Positions 5,603-12,240 of a stretch of DNA of 12,403 nucleotides are shown here, piece by piece. Numbering within the stretch: the first letter of the stretch is position 1; every line of letters begins with the position of its first letter. The notes beneath the pieces were generated by a model, which ran no database searches, was not told the DNA's origin, and worked only from the letters and a program-made list of their open reading frames with translations. Source of the stretch: Oscillospiraceae bacterium (GTDB lineage: Bacteria; Bacillota_A; Clostridia; Oscillospirales; Oscillospiraceae); NCBI GenBank assembly GCA_017537045.1, contig JAFYLN010000137.1, positions 1 through 12,403 of the forward strand. Reading direction: 5' to 3'. Both the position numbers and the translations under genes were made by a program.

Positions 5603-7018
5603 TTAGAATTTGATAACGCCCAGCGCCTGCAGCAGCAACAGCGTCAGCAGCACGGGGGTAATATACTTGATCATCACCACATACAGCTTCTCGCGGCCGA
5701 AGCGGTAGCCTCCGGCCTTGACCTCATCCGCCACGATTCCGGGCTTGACGATCCAGCCGATGAAGATGCAGGTGGCAATCGCAACCACGGGCATCAGGAT
5801 ATAGTTGGCGATATAGTCCAGAATATCCAGAATCTGGGCAGACTTGCCGACGGGCGTATTGGGCAGTGTCACTCTGAAGAAGAACAGGTTATAACCCAGA
5901 CACACAATCACGCCCACAACGGCCGAAATCAGCGTCACGATCAGCATGGCTTTCTTCCGTCCCATGGAGAATTTGTCCATGAAGCAGGATACGATGGCCT
6001 CCATAACCGAAACGGAGGAGGTCAGCGCCGCAAAAGCGACCGTCAGGAAGAAGATCACACCCACGATGCCGCCCAGCACACTGCCCATCTCACTAAAGAC
6101 CTTCGGCAGCGCCTCAAACATCAGATCCGGGCCGCTGGCTGCCATGCCCTCGGCACCCATAAAGGTATACACCGCAGGAACGATCATCATACCGGCCAGA
6201 AATGCCACAGCCGTATCAAAAAATTCAATCTGGTTGACGGACTTATTCAGGTTGGTATCTTTGGAGACATAGGAACCATAGGTGATCATAATGCCCATGG
6301 CAACGCTGATGGAATAGAACAGCTGACCCATGGCATCGGTCAGCACCACCAGAAACTGTTTGGCGGTCATGCCCTCAAAGCTGGGAACGACATACACCAG
6401 AAAACCCTCCAGACCGGTACGGGTCACACCGGTCTCATCCGTATGCTTCAAAAACATGGAGAACACACCGATGCTCAACACCAGCACCAGCAAAACAGGC
6501 ATCAGCGCCCGGGACAATTTCTCAATGCCCTTGTCCACGCCCTTGTAGACCACCAGCGCCGTCGCCCCCAGATAAATGCCGAACCAGATGATCGGGCTCC
6601 ACTGGGCTGTAATAAAGTTGTCAAAATAGGAGCTTGCCGCTGCTGCGCCGCCCTGCATGGTCAGAAAAGCAGACAGGTATTTCAGCACCCAGCCGCCGAT
6701 CACACAGTAATAAGGTAGGATCAGCATGGGGATCAGGCAGGCAACCGGACCGATCCAGCCCATTTTCGGATGGATCATGGCGTAAGCCGTCAACGGACTC
6801 TGCCCGGTTTTGCGGCCGAGGGCAATTTCCGTGATCAGCAAGGTAAAGCCGAAGGTCAGCGCCAGCACCAGATAGACCAGCAGGAAAATACCGCCGCCGT
6901 CCTTTGCTGCAAGGTACGGAAATCTCCAGATATTGCCCAGACCCACGGCACTTCCGGCTGCCGCCAGCACAAAGCCCATTCGGCCAGAAAAAGATCCTCT
7001 ATTTTGTTTTTTATCCAT
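5603..7018 (-). CDS. Sodium-dependent transporter, SLC6/NSS family
   Basis: This 471-residue integral membrane protein is a neurotransmitter:sodium symporter, the bacterial group that imports amino acids with sodium. The first helix carries the signature GSAVGLGNIWRFPYL (22-36), which forms the sodium and substrate site with its unwound centre. FGFTLLITEIALGRKTGQSP follows helix 2. Eleven to twelve hydrophobic helices can be traced, with a short basic N-terminus (MDKKQNRGSFSGRMGF). I chose ATG 7018 because GGAGGC (complement of 7025-7030) lies 6 bases upstream; a frame start at 7057 would add 13 residues without a ribosome site. The amino acid carried cannot be named from sequence. Single gene with its own promoter and a shared 3' hairpin. 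Confidence 0.95.
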   Translation of the reverse strand: MDKKQNRGSFSGRMGFVLAAAGSAVGLGNIWRFPYLAAKDGGGIFLLVYLVLALTFGFTLLITEIALGRKTGQSPLTAYAMIHPKMGWIGPVACLIPMLILPYYCVIGGWVLKYLSAFLTMQGGAAAASSYFDNFITAQWSPIIWFGIYLGATALVVYKGVDKGIEKLSRALMPVLLVLVLSIGVFSMFLKHTDETGVTRTGLEGFLVYVVPSFEGMTAKQFLVVLTDAMGQLFYSISVAMGIMITYGSYVSKDTNLNKSVNQIEFFDTAVAFLAGMMIVPAVYTFMGAEGMAASGPDLMFEALPKVFSEMGSVLGGIVGVIFFLTVAFAALTSSVSVMEAIVSCFMDKFSMGRKKAMLIVTLISAVVGVIVCLGYNLFFFRVTLPNTPVGKSAQILDILDYIANYILMPVVAIATCIFIGWIVKPGIVADEVKAGGYRFGREKLYVVMIKYITPVLLTLLLLQALGVIKF

Positions 7019-7045
7019 AAAACTGCCTCCAAAAACACAGCATAT

Positions 7046-7088
7046 TGCACAGTGCACTTAGTGTACAGCGAAACCGTTCAAGATGCAA
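7046..7088 (-). promoter_or_regulatory. Transporter promoter with overlapping palindromes
   Basis: On the minus strand, TTGCAT (complement of 7083-7088), 17 bases and TACACT (complement of 7060-7065) form a promoter. Two palindromes overlap its -10 and start point: TGCACAGTGCA at 7046-7056 (perfect, 11 bp) and GTGCACTTAGTGTAC at 7052-7066 (imperfect). This is a plausible repressor site for substrate control; the regulator is unknown. Confidence 0.5.
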
Positions 7089-7153
7089 GTGTTTTCTTGG
7101 AAAAACAGATGTTTTTTTGTGTGAAACAAAGCCAGTCTGCCATTTTGCAAAAC

Positions 7154-7200
7154 AACAGCTCCCGATCCGCCGGTTTCCTGCCGTCAGATCGGGAGCTGTT
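7154..7200 (-). terminator. Terminator of murA
   Basis: A perfect 14-bp stem joins AACAGCTCCCGATC (7154-7167) and GATCGGGAGCTGTT (7187-7200). On the minus strand it is followed by GTTTTGC. It starts 8 bases past the murA stop. A T-rich run also precedes it on that strand. Confidence 0.8.
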
Positions 7201-7208
7201 CTTTTGTT

Positions 7209-8474
7209 TTAGTCATCAATGCGGCGGATCGTTGCACCAAGAGCGGTAAACTTTTCCACGAGATTTTCGTAGCCGCGCTCAATGAAGTGGATATTCTCCA
7301 CATAAGTCGTGCCCTCGGCTGCAAGGCCGGCGATTACCAGCGCCGCACCTGCACGCAGGTCATGGGCTGCCACGGTAGTGCCATAAAGCTGCTCCACACC
7401 GATGACGGTGGCGGTCTTACCCGTGATCTGGATATTGGCACCCATACTCTGCAGCTCGGTGCAGTAGCCAAAGAAGCGGGTTTCATAAACACTTTCCGTC
7501 AGACGGCTGACACCTGCTGCGCGAGCCATACACACACAGATCTGCGCCTGCATATCGGTGGGAAAGCCCGGATAGGGGCGGGTCTTTACGGTGGTCTTAC
7601 GGAGTCTGCCGTTGCTGATGATACGAATCGCATCATCGTAATTGATGACCTTCACGCCCATTTCCTGCAGCTTGGTAGTTACACACTCCATGTGCTTCGG
7701 AATCACATTCTTCACCAGCACATTGCCGCCGGTGGCTGCAACAGCCGCCATATAGGTTCCTGCCTCGATCTGATCGGGAATGACTGCATAAGTGCCGCCC
7801 TTCAGCGCATTGACACCGCGGATCTTTACCGTATCGGTACCGGCACCGGATACCCGGGCACCCATCGTATTCAGGAAGTTGGCAAGGTCAACAATATGGG
7901 GTTCCTTTGCGGCATTGCTGATAATGGTCTGGCCGGGGATCAGGGTAGCTGCCAGCATGATGTTGATGGTTGCACCAACGCTGACAACGTCCAGATTGAC
8001 ACGGTTGCCCTGCAGACCCTCCTCAGAGGGCTTCAGATCCACATAGGTATCGGTCTCCTCCACATCGGCACCCAGCATTTCAAAGCCCTTGATGTGCTGG
8101 TCAATGGGGCGGGATGCAAAATTACAGCCGCCGGGCAGCGCCACATGGGCTTTACCGAAACGGCCCAGCAGCGCGCCCATCAGATAATAACTGGCGCGCA
8201 TCTTACGGACGAGGGTCTCGTCAGGCCTTGTTTCAGTAACACCGGAGCAGTCGATCACCACAACACCATCTTCCGGTTTTTCAATTGTCGCGCCCATATC
8301 CCGCAGGATATCCAGCAGAATACGAACATCGGAAATATCAGGTACATTTTCAATTCTGCACGGCCCGTTTACAAGAAGCGCCGCAGGCAAAATGGCCACG
8401 ACCGCGTTCTTCGCACCGCTGATGGTGACGCTGCCGTTCAACGTTGCGCCGCCGCAAATTTCATATCTGGCCAA
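7209..8474 (-). CDS. murA: UDP-N-acetylglucosamine 1-carboxyvinyltransferase MurA
   Basis: MurA performs the first committed step of peptidoglycan synthesis in the cytoplasm, moving enolpyruvate from PEP to UDP-GlcNAc. At 421 residues it is full length. K22-N23 in SGAKNAVVAILPAAL binds substrate. The active-site cysteine is C117 in LPGGCNFASRPIDQH, so the enzyme has the cysteine form that fosfomycin normally attacks. The loop reads GCNFASRP where many homologues have GCAIGARP. The start is TTG at 8474 (complement of CAA, 8472-8474): AAGGAGAGG lies 7 bases upstream and no in-frame ATG occurs before residue 60. Firmicutes often carry two paralogues (MurA1, MurA2/MurZ); which one this is cannot be decided here. 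Own promoter and terminator. Confidence 0.97.
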   Translation of the reverse strand: MARYEICGGATLNGSVTISGAKNAVVAILPAALLVNGPCRIENVPDISDVRILLDILRDMGATIEKPEDGVVVIDCSGVTETRPDETLVRKMRASYYLMGALLGRFGKAHVALPGGCNFASRPIDQHIKGFEMLGADVEETDTYVDLKPSEEGLQGNRVNLDVVSVGATINIMLAATLIPGQTIISNAAKEPHIVDLANFLNTMGARVSGAGTDTVKIRGVNALKGGTYAVIPDQIEAGTYMAAVAATGGNVLVKNVIPKHMECVTTKLQEMGVKVINYDDAIRIISNGRLRKTTVKTRPYPGFPTDMQAQICVCMARAAGVSRLTESVYETRFFGYCTELQSMGANIQITGKTATVIGVEQLYGTTVAAHDLRAGAALVIAGLAAEGTTYVENIHFIERGYENLVEKFTALGATIRRIDD

Positions 8475-8534
8475 GGAATATCCTCTCCTTGCGATGATTT
8501 GGATTTCAGTTCACTTTTTTCCATAAGTTTAGAT

Positions 8535-8563
8535 AGTATAACACAGGTTGTGAATTATGTAAA
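8535..8563 (-). promoter_or_regulatory. Sigma-A promoter for murA
   Basis: On the minus strand, TTTACA (complement of 8558-8563), 17 bases and TATACT (complement of 8535-8540) with TGT before it make a strong extended promoter. The start point would be about 54 bases before the TTG codon. Confidence 0.75.
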
Positions 8564-8590
8564 GTCCAAAATCTGGAAGCTCCTACAGAT

Positions 8591-8771
8591 GCACAGAGTT
8601 CAGTTTGTCGCGCTGTTTCGATTTTGAATGTAGGGGCGGCTATTAGCCGCCCGACGGCACAATGTCACGAATTCGCCGAAATCCAATGCGAATTCGCAGC
8701 ATTTCTTTGCACGGGCGGCCAATGGTCGCCCCTGCGTTATCCACGGCATACAGCACGGCAAACATCAATTT
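8591..8771. repeat. Composite repeat (copy B) with inner double-hairpin module
   Basis: The left end, GAGTTCAGTTTGTCG (8596-8610), and right end, AAACATCAATTT (8760-8771), match the outer ends of the repeats at 10083 and 12036. Inside, 8629-8736 is a double-hairpin module like those at 2983 and 3283, starting TGTAGGGGCGG and ending GGTCGCCCCTGCG. Its centre, GGCACAATGTCACGAATTCGC (first 20 bases from 8656), recurs inverted in the 10083 copy. The right end overlaps the stop codon of the rRNA methyltransferase gene (8770-8772) by two bases. No gene in this gap. Confidence 0.7.
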
Positions 8772-10059
8772 ATCTTCTCAGCCCTTTGGGGTAGTGATTC
8801 TTCAAAACCGTACCGTCACCCTTGCCCCAGCCGATGGAATATCCATCTGCCGTGACCAGACACCAGCCCCTGACCGCAGACGGCACCACATCGCCATGGA
8901 TATATTTTGCCATTTCAGCACTGTCTGCACTGTAATCCTGCACATTGGTGCAGGTCTTTAGCCACAGCGCCAGTGCGTGCGCAGGTTCAAAGCGGTCCTT
9001 TTTCACCGTTCCCAATTCCAGTCCTGGGCGCAGCACCTTAAGCCTGCGGATATCGGGCATTCCCTCCGGTGCCCAGTACAAGCTCTGCCCGAACATCACT
9101 GCCCGGCCCGCAGGCAGTTTAATCCCCAGTTCTTTCGCAAATACCGTCCATTCTTTAGGAAGCTTCTCTCCGGATGCAGGCGAATATTCCGCCTCTTCCT
9201 CCCCGGTTCTTCGCAGAACCGCCGCAAAGTGACCCTCACCGAGCAGCTTGTGGGGCCACATCCGGTGGCCTCCGTTTTCCACAGGAACAAACCATGGTGT
9301 TTCGATCCCTTCCGGTTCAAAATCCGGATGTTCTTCCAGAAATGCAGCCACTGCCTGTTCATTCTCCTCCGGTGCAAAGGTACAGGTGGAATACACCAGC
9401 CGCCCGCCGGGACGTACAAGCTGTGCTCCATTATGAAGTATTTCTGCCTGACGGCGGGCACACATCTGTACGGTTTCGATGCTCCAGTCAGTAACGGCAG
9501 TTTCCTCCTTGCGGAACATACCCTCACCGGAGCAGGGCGCATCGATGAGGACCTTGTCAAACTGCCCAGCAAAGCGTCTGGCCAGCACGGCTGTGTCCTC
9601 GTTGATCACAAGGGCATTGGCAACAGCCATCCGCTCGATATTGCGGGAAAGGATCTTCGCCCGTTTCGGACTCCACTCGTTGCAAAGCAGGAACCCCTCC
9701 CCCTGCATACGGCCGGCGATCTGCGTCGTTTTACCGCCGGGAGCGGCGCACAGGTCGCAGACCCGTTCGCCGGGCCGGGGATCCAGCAGCACCACCGGTG
9801 ACATAGCGCTTGCTTCCTGTAAATAATATACGCCGGCTTCGTGATAAACGTGCAGACCGGGGCGGGACTGGGGATCGTAGTAGAATCCCTGCGGTTCCCA
9901 TGGCACAGCCTCGCCCACAAAGGACAACTCGGGCTGCGCACCTTTCAGGGGATTAAAACGCATCGCCACCGCACGGGGACGCTCCAGCGAGCGCAGAAAG
10001 TCCTCGTATTCGTCCCCCAGCTGTTGTTTCATTCTCTCCAAAAATTCTAACGGCAGCAT
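8770..10059 (-). CDS. rsmF: 16S rRNA m5C methyltransferase, RsmF type (NOL1/NOP2/Sun)
   Basis: This 429-residue cytoplasmic enzyme transfers methyl from S-adenosylmethionine to C5 of a cytosine in 16S rRNA. Residues 1-100 contain the N-terminal RNA-binding part. The Rossmann methyltransferase core has the SAM loop DLCAAPGGKTTQ (102-113), motif IV DAPCSGEGMF (173-182, C176) and the nucleophile C225 in VYSTCTFAPEENE. The C-terminal third is the RsmF-specific PUA-like part, ending GWGKGDGTVLKNHYPKGLRR, which separates it from RsmB. ATG 10059 has AGGAGG 7 bases upstream (complement of 10067-10072); a frame start at 10086 lacks this. The target base (C1407 in E. coli RsmF; different or several in some Firmicutes) is inferred. 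A repeat fills its leader and another touches its stop. Confidence 0.9.
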   Translation of the reverse strand: MLPLEFLERMKQQLGDEYEDFLRSLERPRAVAMRFNPLKGAQPELSFVGEAVPWEPQGFYYDPQSRPGLHVYHEAGVYYLQEASAMSPVVLLDPRPGERVCDLCAAPGGKTTQIAGRMQGEGFLLCNEWSPKRAKILSRNIERMAVANALVINEDTAVLARRFAGQFDKVLIDAPCSGEGMFRKEETAVTDWSIETVQMCARRQAEILHNGAQLVRPGGRLVYSTCTFAPEENEQAVAAFLEEHPDFEPEGIETPWFVPVENGGHRMWPHKLLGEGHFAAVLRRTGEEEAEYSPASGEKLPKEWTVFAKELGIKLPAGRAVMFGQSLYWAPEGMPDIRRLKVLRPGLELGTVKKDRFEPAHALALWLKTCTNVQDYSADSAEMAKYIHGDVVPSAVRGWCLVTADGYSIGWGKGDGTVLKNHYPKGLRR

Positions 10060-10082
10060 AACTCCGCCTCCTCTGCAATGCT

Positions 10083-10385
10083 GCAAATTTCAGTTTGTCG
10101 TACTGTCTATCAATTCTATCGTAGGGGCGGCGACCCATGAATTATTGTGCGATTGCCACCGGCAATCGACCTATTTTGATTCGCTGCGCTCTGCAACACG
10201 CCCGGCGGCACAGTATTACGTATTCGCATTGGTTTTTGGCGAATTCGCAACATTGTGCCGCTCAAAAAACATGTCATTGCGAGGAGCGAAGCGACGTGGC
10301 AATCCGCTTCCCCTGCATCCGAAGGATGCTGTCGCCCCACAGGGGCGACAATTTAAATTTTCAAGAGTGCGATAAACATCAATTT
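10083..10385. repeat. Composite repeat (copy C) in the rsmF leader
   Basis: The outer ends are GCAAATTTCAGTTTGTCG (10083-10100) and CGATAAACATCAATTT (10370-10385), imperfect inverts of each other. Inside are a GTAGGGGCGGCGACCC segment (10121-10136) like the end of copy F, hairpin GATTGCC / GGCAATC (10151-10167), a palindrome from GGCACAG (10208) to TTGTGCC shared with copy B but inverted, a TGTCATTGCGAGG segment (10272-10284) shared with copy G, and hairpin GTCGCCCC / GGGGCGAC (10331-10349). It therefore looks like a frame holding several nested modules. No gene is seen in it. Confidence 0.75.
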
Positions 10386-10394
10386 ACTTTTCTT

Positions 10395-10423
10395 AGTATA
10401 ACATACAGCAGTCCATATTTCCA
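10395..10423 (-). promoter_or_regulatory. Candidate promoter of rsmF, upstream of copy C
   Basis: On the minus strand, TGGAAA (complement of 10418-10423), 17 bases and TATACT (complement of 10395-10400) preceded by TGT form an extended promoter. The start would be near 10388, three bases outside copy C, giving a leader of about 330 bases made almost wholly of the repeat. I see no better promoter closer to the gene. Confidence 0.5.
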
Positions 10424-10431
10424 CAAGAAAA

Positions 10432-10453
10432 GGGCGGCTCGGTCGAGCCGCCC
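10432..10453 (-). terminator. Terminator of the DegV-family gene
   Basis: GGGCGGCTCG (10432-10441) pairs with CGAGCCGCCC (10444-10453). On the minus strand it is followed by TTTTCTTG. It lies 8 bases past the stop of the DegV-family gene. Confidence 0.85.
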
Positions 10454-10461
10454 AAGGGTAT

Positions 10462-11322
10462 TTAGAATTTGGTATTGTCGTTTTCCGCATTGAAGCTGCC
10501 CTCAAAGCCGATCATCAAGCCGCCTGCTTCTGCATAGAAGCTGCACAGCGCGCCCGTGGATTCCAACAGGAAGCGGGTATTGGGGAATTCTGCCAGAATG
10601 GCATCCCGCAGAGCCAGCGCGGGCTCCTCGCCGAAGCAGTGGGCAATACGCAGGATGTTGCCGTCCTTGAAGCCGCGCTCTTTCATCATCTCCACAATGC
10701 TCTGGGTTGCCTTCTTTGCGCCGCGGGGCTTGTGGACAGGCGTGATCTGACCACCCTTGACATCGCCCACCACGCGGATGCCCAGCATACCGGCAATCTT
10801 GGCAACCGCCATGGACACACGGCCGTTTCTTGCCAGATTCATCATGGATTCCAGACAGAACATGGTGTGCACATGGTTGTGGTACTCCAGCACTTTCTGC
10901 TTGGTGGTTTCAAAGTCATCTCCGGCTGCATCGCACTGGATGATCTTTTCTGCGATCATCACCATTTCGGGGCCTGCAGACAGGGAATCGATGATAAACA
11001 CCTTTCTGCCGGGATGCTCCTCCATATAAGTTTCGGCAGCCTGCTGAGCAGCATTATAGCTGCCGGACAGATGCTTGGTGATGGTAATGCCGAACACATA
11101 TTCGCTCTGGCCAAAAGCTTCGATCCACTCACCCACATTGGGGCAGGAGGAACCGGACTTTCCCTTGTGGTTCCTCAGGCCATCTACCATGCCTGCCAGA
11201 TCCAGATTGACATCGTCAACATATTCTTTGTCAGCAACAACCTTCATGGGAACAGTTGTATAATTGAAACCCTCCATGCGCAGCACGTTGGAGGAGGAGT
11301 CGGATACGATTCTAAAACTCAT
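10462..11322 (-). CDS. DegV family fatty-acid-binding protein (FakB-like)
   Basis: DegV proteins bind a free fatty acid and, as FakB, present it to the kinase FakA, which makes acyl-phosphate for membrane lipid synthesis. This 286-residue protein has the family layout: N-terminal RIVSDSSSN (4-12), the SSCPN loop (58-62) where the family usually has TSQP, HLSGSYNAA (84-92), VFIIDSLSAG, and the C-terminal GGLMIGFEGSF, which resembles the conserved segment near the carboxylate-binding end. The ATG has GAGGT 6 bases upstream (complement of 11329-11333). It is a single gene with promoter and terminator, divergent from a DUF1836 gene. No FakA is in the window, and which fatty acid it prefers is unknown. 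Cys60 in the substrate loop is a small departure from TSQP. Confidence 0.93.
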   Translation of the reverse strand: MSFRIVSDSSSNVLRMEGFNYTTVPMKVVADKEYVDDVNLDLAGMVDGLRNHKGKSGSSCPNVGEWIEAFGQSEYVFGITITKHLSGSYNAAQQAAETYMEEHPGRKVFIIDSLSAGPEMVMIAEKIIQCDAAGDDFETTKQKVLEYHNHVHTMFCLESMMNLARNGRVSMAVAKIAGMLGIRVVGDVKGGQITPVHKPRGAKKATQSIVEMMKERGFKDGNILRIAHCFGEEPALALRDAILAEFPNTRFLLESTGALCSFYAEAGGLMIGFEGSFNAENDNTKF

Positions 11323-11349
11323 GGTGATACCTCACTACTATCTCTTTAC

Positions 11350-11370
11350 ATCGGTTTTTAAAAAACCGAT
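11350..11370. promoter_or_regulatory. Perfect palindrome at the degV start region
   Basis: ATCGGTTTTT (11350-11359) and AAAAACCGAT (11361-11370) are perfect inverse arms around one A. It directly follows the degV -10 on the minus strand and covers the expected start point near 11367. This position suits a repressor site; the divergent DUF1836 protein is a natural candidate binder, by inference only. It could also act as an RNA stem in the leader. Confidence 0.55.
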
Positions 11371-11373
11371 TAT

Positions 11374-11402
11374 ATTTTAACATTGCCACGGCATAATGTC
11401 AA
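11374..11402 (-). promoter_or_regulatory. Sigma-A promoter for the DegV-family gene
   Basis: On the minus strand, consensus TTGACA (complement of 11397-11402), 17 bases and TAAAAT (complement of 11374-11379) form a strong promoter, 52 bases before the start codon. Confidence 0.8.
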
Positions 11403-11425
11403 GAAAATCTTACCAGTCTTTTTCG

Positions 11426-11454
11426 TTGACTTCGAATATAAAAAGCGCTATAAT
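11426..11454 (+). promoter_or_regulatory. Sigma-A promoter for the DUF1836 gene
   Basis: TTGACT (11426-11431), 17 bases and consensus TATAAT (11449-11454) form a near-perfect promoter. The expected start near 11461 leaves a leader of only about 12 bases before ATG 11473, with just GGTGAT as a weak ribosome site. Confidence 0.85.
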
Positions 11455-11472
11455 ACCCGTTGGTGATATGAA

Positions 11473-11994
11473 ATGAAGCTGACAACAAAGCAAAAAATTG
11501 CAGATTCACTGCGCGACTTCCGCTTGCCCCGCTATGCGGAGATTCCGGATACGGGACTGTATCTGGAGCAAACCGCCAAATATATCTCCGGTTTTCTTTC
11601 TCCCCTTGAAGAAGGCTGTCTGACGCCGTCTATGATCAGCAACTATGTCAAAAAAGATCTGGTTGACAACCCTGTTAAGAAACGGTACGGTCGGGAGCAG
11701 ATCGCTTATCTGATTTTCATCGCACTGACCAAAAACGTGCTGTCTCTGGATGGTTTGATCAATTTCATTGCCTTACAGAAACGTACCTATTCTTTGCAGA
11801 AAGCTTATGATTATTTCTGCCAGCAGTTTGAAAGCATTCTGCTGTTTACCTCAGAGGTCAGAGATACTTTGGACATCGTGGGCGAAGATACGACCGACGA
11901 AAAGCGCCTGCTCTTTTCCTGTATTGTGGCCGTGACCCAGAAGATCTATCTGGAGCGGTGTCTGGAAGCCATCGCCTCTGAAGAATCAGAATAA
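11473..11994 (+). CDS. DUF1836 family putative transcriptional regulator
   Basis: This 173-residue protein matches the DUF1836 family of Firmicutes, whose N-terminal half looks like a MerR-type winged helix. Family marks seen: LPRYAEIPDTGLYLEQ (18-33), LTPSMISNYVKK (50-61, the likely recognition helix region) and KKRYGREQIAYL (69-80). The C-terminal half (about 85-173) is helical, with no obvious ligand motif. No signal peptide or membrane segment. No family member's regulon can be named from sequence. It is divergent from the DegV gene, with 150 bases between starts that hold both promoters and a perfect palindrome, so local regulation of degV or itself is plausible. The leader is very short and the ribosome site weak. 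Confidence 0.88.
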   Translation: MKLTTKQKIADSLRDFRLPRYAEIPDTGLYLEQTAKYISGFLSPLEEGCLTPSMISNYVKKDLVDNPVKKRYGREQIAYLIFIALTKNVLSLDGLINFIALQKRTYSLQKAYDYFCQQFESILLFTSEVRDTLDIVGEDTTDEKRLLFSCIVAVTQKIYLERCLEAIASEESE

Positions 11995-11996
11995 CC

Positions 11997-12024
11997 AACG
12001 GAGGGTATCGTCCCTCCGTTTTCT
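11997..12024 (+). terminator. Terminator of the DUF1836 gene
   Basis: AACGGAGGG (11997-12005) pairs with CCCTCCGTT (12012-12020) around a 6-base loop, followed by TTTTCTTATT. It starts 2 bases past the stop codon. Confidence 0.85.
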
Positions 12025-12035
12025 TATTGTGTGCC

Positions 12036-12240
12036 GCAAATTTCAGTTTATCGTTCCGATACACACCGCACCCAAAGGCCCCCTTGTGTAAAGGGGGGGC
12101 TGTCAAAAATCTCTGATTTTTGACTGGGGGATTGCCGTTTTCCACAACCCCTCCGGTCAAAATCGAAGATTTTGACCACCTCCCCTTACACAGGGGAGGC
12201 TCGCGCTTCGCGCTCCATTCTGTACGATAAACATCAATTT
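12036..12240. repeat. Composite palindromic repeat (copy D)
   Basis: The outer ends GCAAATTTCAGTTTATCG (12036-12053) and CGATAAACATCAATTT (12225-12240) match copy C. The interior is a large inverted arrangement: CCCCTTGTGTAAAGGGG near 12080-12097 is inverse to CCCCTTACACAGGGG (12182-12196), and between them lie hairpins GTCAAAAATC / GATTTTTGAC (12102-12124) and GGTCAAAATC / GATTTTGACC (12155-12177). The GTCAAAAATC hairpin is shared with copy A at the left edge of the window. No coding content. Confidence 0.8.

Noticed and set aside
5585..6718. Plus-strand open frame (377 codons) opposite the transporter gene
   Set aside because: The product is full of His, Gln, Asn and Asp, the pattern expected from reading hydrophobic codons backwards. 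No domain or start signal is seen.
7287..8627. Plus-strand open frame (446 codons) opposite murA
   Set aside because: It mirrors the murA codons, with no motif and no ribosome site; murA is unambiguous.
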